DNA from: Archegozetes longisetosus
Taxonomy: Eukaryota; Arthropoda; Arachnida; Sarcoptiformes; Trhypochthoniidae
Length of the DNA stretch: 64,000 bases
Direction of reading: 5' to 3'
Assembly: GCA_018873245.2 (NCBI GenBank)
Contig: JAEMBT020000003.1
Span: 6,963,843 to 7,027,842 of the forward strand
Shown here: one piece after another, positions 60,812 to 64,000 of the stretch
How the letters are laid out: the number at the start of each line of letters is the position of its first letter
How positions within the stretch are numbered: the stretch's first letter is position 1
Made by a program: the position numbers and the translations under genes
The notes under the pieces: generated by a model
Databases searched by the model: none
Told to the model about the DNA's origin: nothing
What the model saw: the letters and a program-made list of their open reading frames with translations, nothing else

Positions 60812-63800
60812 GTAAGCCTATGATTACTATTGAGTCTATGCTCGCCATTGATTGCTCGATATATTCAATTTGTAGTCGTTATATTCTTAATTAGGCCTTC
60901 GCTTTAGGTTAAACTGCTATTCCTTCTAATAGGCCTTTAAGGAAATAAAGTGCAAACTATAATGCGATACGTTTTCTGATTATAGCATAATTTTGCAAAG
61001 TTTGCTCATTCATTGTCAGCCCTTAAGTTTCCTGTTGTTTTGTGAATCCCTCCTCTCATTCAAATGGATTCTACTTTTGATTGCATGATAATAGACTTTC
61101 CAAATGTAATTGCGTTTTGCATAAATATATTTTTGTTTTGCAATTTTTTGTCATTCATACATATTTATTATATTTGAAAAGTGTCTTCTATCTACCAGAG
61201 GAATGACTATTTTATAAATATTGCTCAAGTTTCATATTGAATTACTTGAATTTAAATTAATCAAAGCATGCAAATAAGGAAACGATTCATAATATGACTC
61301 AAACTTTAATATACTAAACCTTTACTTTACCGCAAAGCTGTCACTTGTCGATCATCTTTCAATAGACTGTTAAGTGATCCTTAAGCGAGCTCATCCAATC
61401 AAAGTTTCTCCATTTATTAGACTTTCTATTTTCAGGCTGATTGTTCTCAATTTCCAATTTGATGCTTAATTTTGTCAAAACTGCCCCTAAGAAATGTTAA
61501 TTTCTCAAGCGTTTGATCTGGATTAAATATAGCTTTTTATCAATATTATCTATCTTATCTTTTGTGTAAAAAGAACAAAAATTGTAAAAGCTTTGCAAAG
61601 CAAACTTTTTCATGGGTGTTCACTTTAACCGTATAATGGCTTCAGTTTAATTCAATTGTGGCTTCTATTCAAAAAGTTATTTTTCTGCCCTAAACTTGAC
61701 ACTTTGCCGACCTCTACAAATTACGAATTAAGCAAAGCCTTTCACGCATTATATAATCTCTTTGTTTGATTATTATTGATTAACTTGAGCTCACGAAACA
61801 TCTCCTAATCAAAGTTAGACACACGGCCCTTTGTTACAACTTAATTATGTCATATGCTTTAAACCAATTTCAATACTTGATTTTGTCGGACAGCTTCAAC
61901 ACGACCAAAACTGATCTGATTGCAAACAAGCGTTCATTTTATTTCTACCCAAAATGGCTCTAACTTAATTGCAATCTTTGATCCCTTTGATATTTTCTAG
62001 TATTAGAAACAGCTTTAGGATGAACTTATATTAAAAATTTTCATTTTAAGCATGCTATCGTTTGGAGCAGTCTAAATTTGTATATAAGACGAGATTAGAG
62101 TTATAGTAGAGTTTCTCAATCTGTTAAGCAGTGTTTAACTCACTATAAGTTTGTTACTGAATGAATCAATTTTCTCTCAGTCAAATGTAGTTTCCATTAG
62201 CTCATCAACTCAAAATGTCAGCTATTTTTATGAATTTAACAAATCATTTAAGCAACGTTCTTATATTAAAGCATTTAATAATTTCATCAATTCTGCTTTA
62301 TATGATGCCTTTTAAAGGCTTTATTAAAACGAATGCCCTTTGCGTTTACAGAATCACATTCAATACAATCATTGATTTTTTTTTCTAACAACTCTTAGCT
62401 AATGTTAGAAGAAATTCACATAATCTTATCCTCAATTCAATTTATGATTTTCATATAGAACTACGCAATTGGCTTTACGACCAAATGATTCTTAATGAAT
62501 CTAAAGGTTTTATTCTTGTCTAAATAGTTTTGAAATAGTGTTTCAGTTGCGCTAACTTGAAGTCCGTGAGAAATTTAAGATCTTAAAAATCTGCTACAAT
62601 TTTATCTTTAAATCTTTTGCTTTGATTTTATCACAAATTGTTTTCTCGTAAGCTCTCAAATCGTTTTATCTTCAATCTTTTTTCAATTGTTTATACGAAT
62701 GCAATGTTTTGGGATAACTGTCCAATGTATTGTATATTGAAATAGTTTTATTTTAGACTCATCCCTTTATCCATTCTAATAAACCAAACCAGAAAAATCT
62801 ATTCAAATTAAATACTAAGTTCTAGTGCTTCTATCTCGATAAGAAGTATTGAAGCAATTTTATAATTTGTCTGAAAATATGAACTTCTCAAATCTAATTA
62901 TAATCATAATGACATTGGAGTACTTTTTTGTTGAAGATCACTTTCAAACTGCTGCCTAAATTGTTTGGTTTAATCTCAAGCTTGAGAATGTAGCGAATAC
63001 ATGTTCAATCCGATCGTTAACTATAGCATTAATTAGACTTATTTGACAAGAACCCAAATGAAGCAGCGATTCAAGTGATTTTAGTATCTCAAAATCGATC
63101 TCAAATCTTTCCTAACGAGTCGCATTACAACTGAACCAGTTTTCACTTCTCAACTCCCTTTTAATTCTGTCAAACCTATTAATTATTTGTTAAACCGAAA
63201 ACAATCGTTTGCTTCTTTTTAAATCAGTTGATTGTTAGTTTAGGTGTTGTGACAATATTTCGTATACAATCCTTTTAAGTTTGAGGTTTTCTCTTATTTC
63301 CTTCAAATTGAATCATTTTAATTGAGTGAAAATGACTCGAGTGCTCAATATTTTTGCAAATGCTTTCCCCAAATGACTATAAATTGACAAAATGCTCCAT
63401 TGGTAGAATGAACTCATAGAATATTTAAGAAGCATCTCGCTGAGCAATCAGATGACGTAATCTCATAAACAATTACTTCAGATTTAACGCATCAAAATAG
63501 GTTTTGCTTTCTATTTATCACTGACGAGTCACTTAAATTTGCAAAATATTAAGTATTTAATCTACTTTGGTTTGAGTCTCCTTTTCCTCACATTTGTTCA
63601 AATGTTGCTGAATATGTTTTTCATCCATCTATTGGTAATGATGTTACATACAATTTATAATTAATCACAAGTTCAAAACACAATTGTACTCTAGATCTAA
63701 ATAAATGAGATTTGGCGCAACTTTAGCTCACGTCTAATTTTTATTAATTGCATCAACGATTAGTAGCAAATGATATATTCACAACATATTTTATTAATTT

Positions 63801-64000
63801 AGATATTCAATTATAATTGAATACAACCATAACATTAATGGAATGTAATGCTTCAATATATTCACTTATCTTTCAGTTTAACGATAAAATGAGTTATCGA
63901 AAAATCGATGCCCAAACAAATGTCATCTGCCAACTCTATATCCCATTAAATCTCTATCTCTTCTCTCCTTTTTTTGCTCATCAAATTTCTATTTAGTCCC
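60812..64000. other. KANSL1 intron, open-ended
   Basis: At least 3.2 kb of AT-rich intron after the donor at 60812. I found no further KANSL1 exon, no nested gene and no inverted repeat up to the window edge. Confidence 0.55.

Noticed and set aside
1-64000. Search for tRNA, rRNA, CRISPR arrays, bacterial-type operons or phage genes
   Set aside because: No tRNA B-box with cloverleaf, no rRNA-like conserved block, no spaced identical repeats and no prokaryotic gene layout were seen; a tRNAscan or Infernal run would be needed to exclude small RNAs fully.

Overview
This is eukaryotic nuclear DNA, almost certainly arthropod and probably a compact chelicerate or mite-like genome. The evidence is an AT-rich background, many short GT-AG introns (often 50-90 nt) beside a few long ones, and animal housekeeping genes (CDK2, CLASP, class I myosin, HSD17B12-like reductase, LSM2, PDSS1, YME1L, KANSL1). 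The species cannot be fixed from sequence alone. I rebuilt the gene models by hand from splice signals, reading phase and remembered family sequences. Exon edges are therefore predictions, but phases close across nearly every intron.

Layout. 1-0.5 kb: 3' end of a TMEM79/MAPEG-like membrane protein (+). 1.1-2.4 kb: complete three-exon CDK2 (-) with a hAT-type MITE in intron 2. 2.4-8.9 kb: transposon graveyard with at least five inverted-repeat elements, a broken ORF and a possible zinc-finger/transposase remnant. 8.9-21.7 kb: 17-exon CLASP (-), with a likely second first exon and promoter at about 18 kb and one apparent frameshift. 21.7-26.5 kb: no gene seen. 26.5-33.1 kb: 24-exon class I myosin (-), including 14- and 21-nt micro-exons and a GC-AG intron. 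35.2-36.0 kb: small TATA-driven gene (-) for a 66-residue membrane protein. 36-40.9 kb: no gene seen. 40.9-41.8 kb: single-exon 3-ketoacyl-CoA reductase/17-beta-HSD (+), convergent with LSM2 (-) at 42.4-42.7 kb. 45.0-45.6 kb: TATA-driven two-exon gene (+) for a secreted four-cysteine peptide. 49.0-53.2 kb: PDSS1 (+), convergent with YME1L (-) at 53.8-56.3 kb. 58-64 kb: 5' part of KANSL1 (+), running off the window.

How the genes relate. There is no operon logic. CDK2, CLASP and KANSL1 belong to cell-cycle, microtubule and chromatin functions. PDSS1 and YME1L are both mitochondrial (ubiquinone side chain and inner-membrane proteolysis) and lie tail to tail about 620 bp apart.

I found no new multi-gene system. 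The points most worth checking are: the nested palindromic-end repeat elements at 3.0-4.3 kb; the phase-matched alternative first exon of CLASP; the one-base frameshift in CLASP; a leucine in place of the usual aromatic residue in the YME1L central pore loop; and the orphan two-disulfide secreted peptide.
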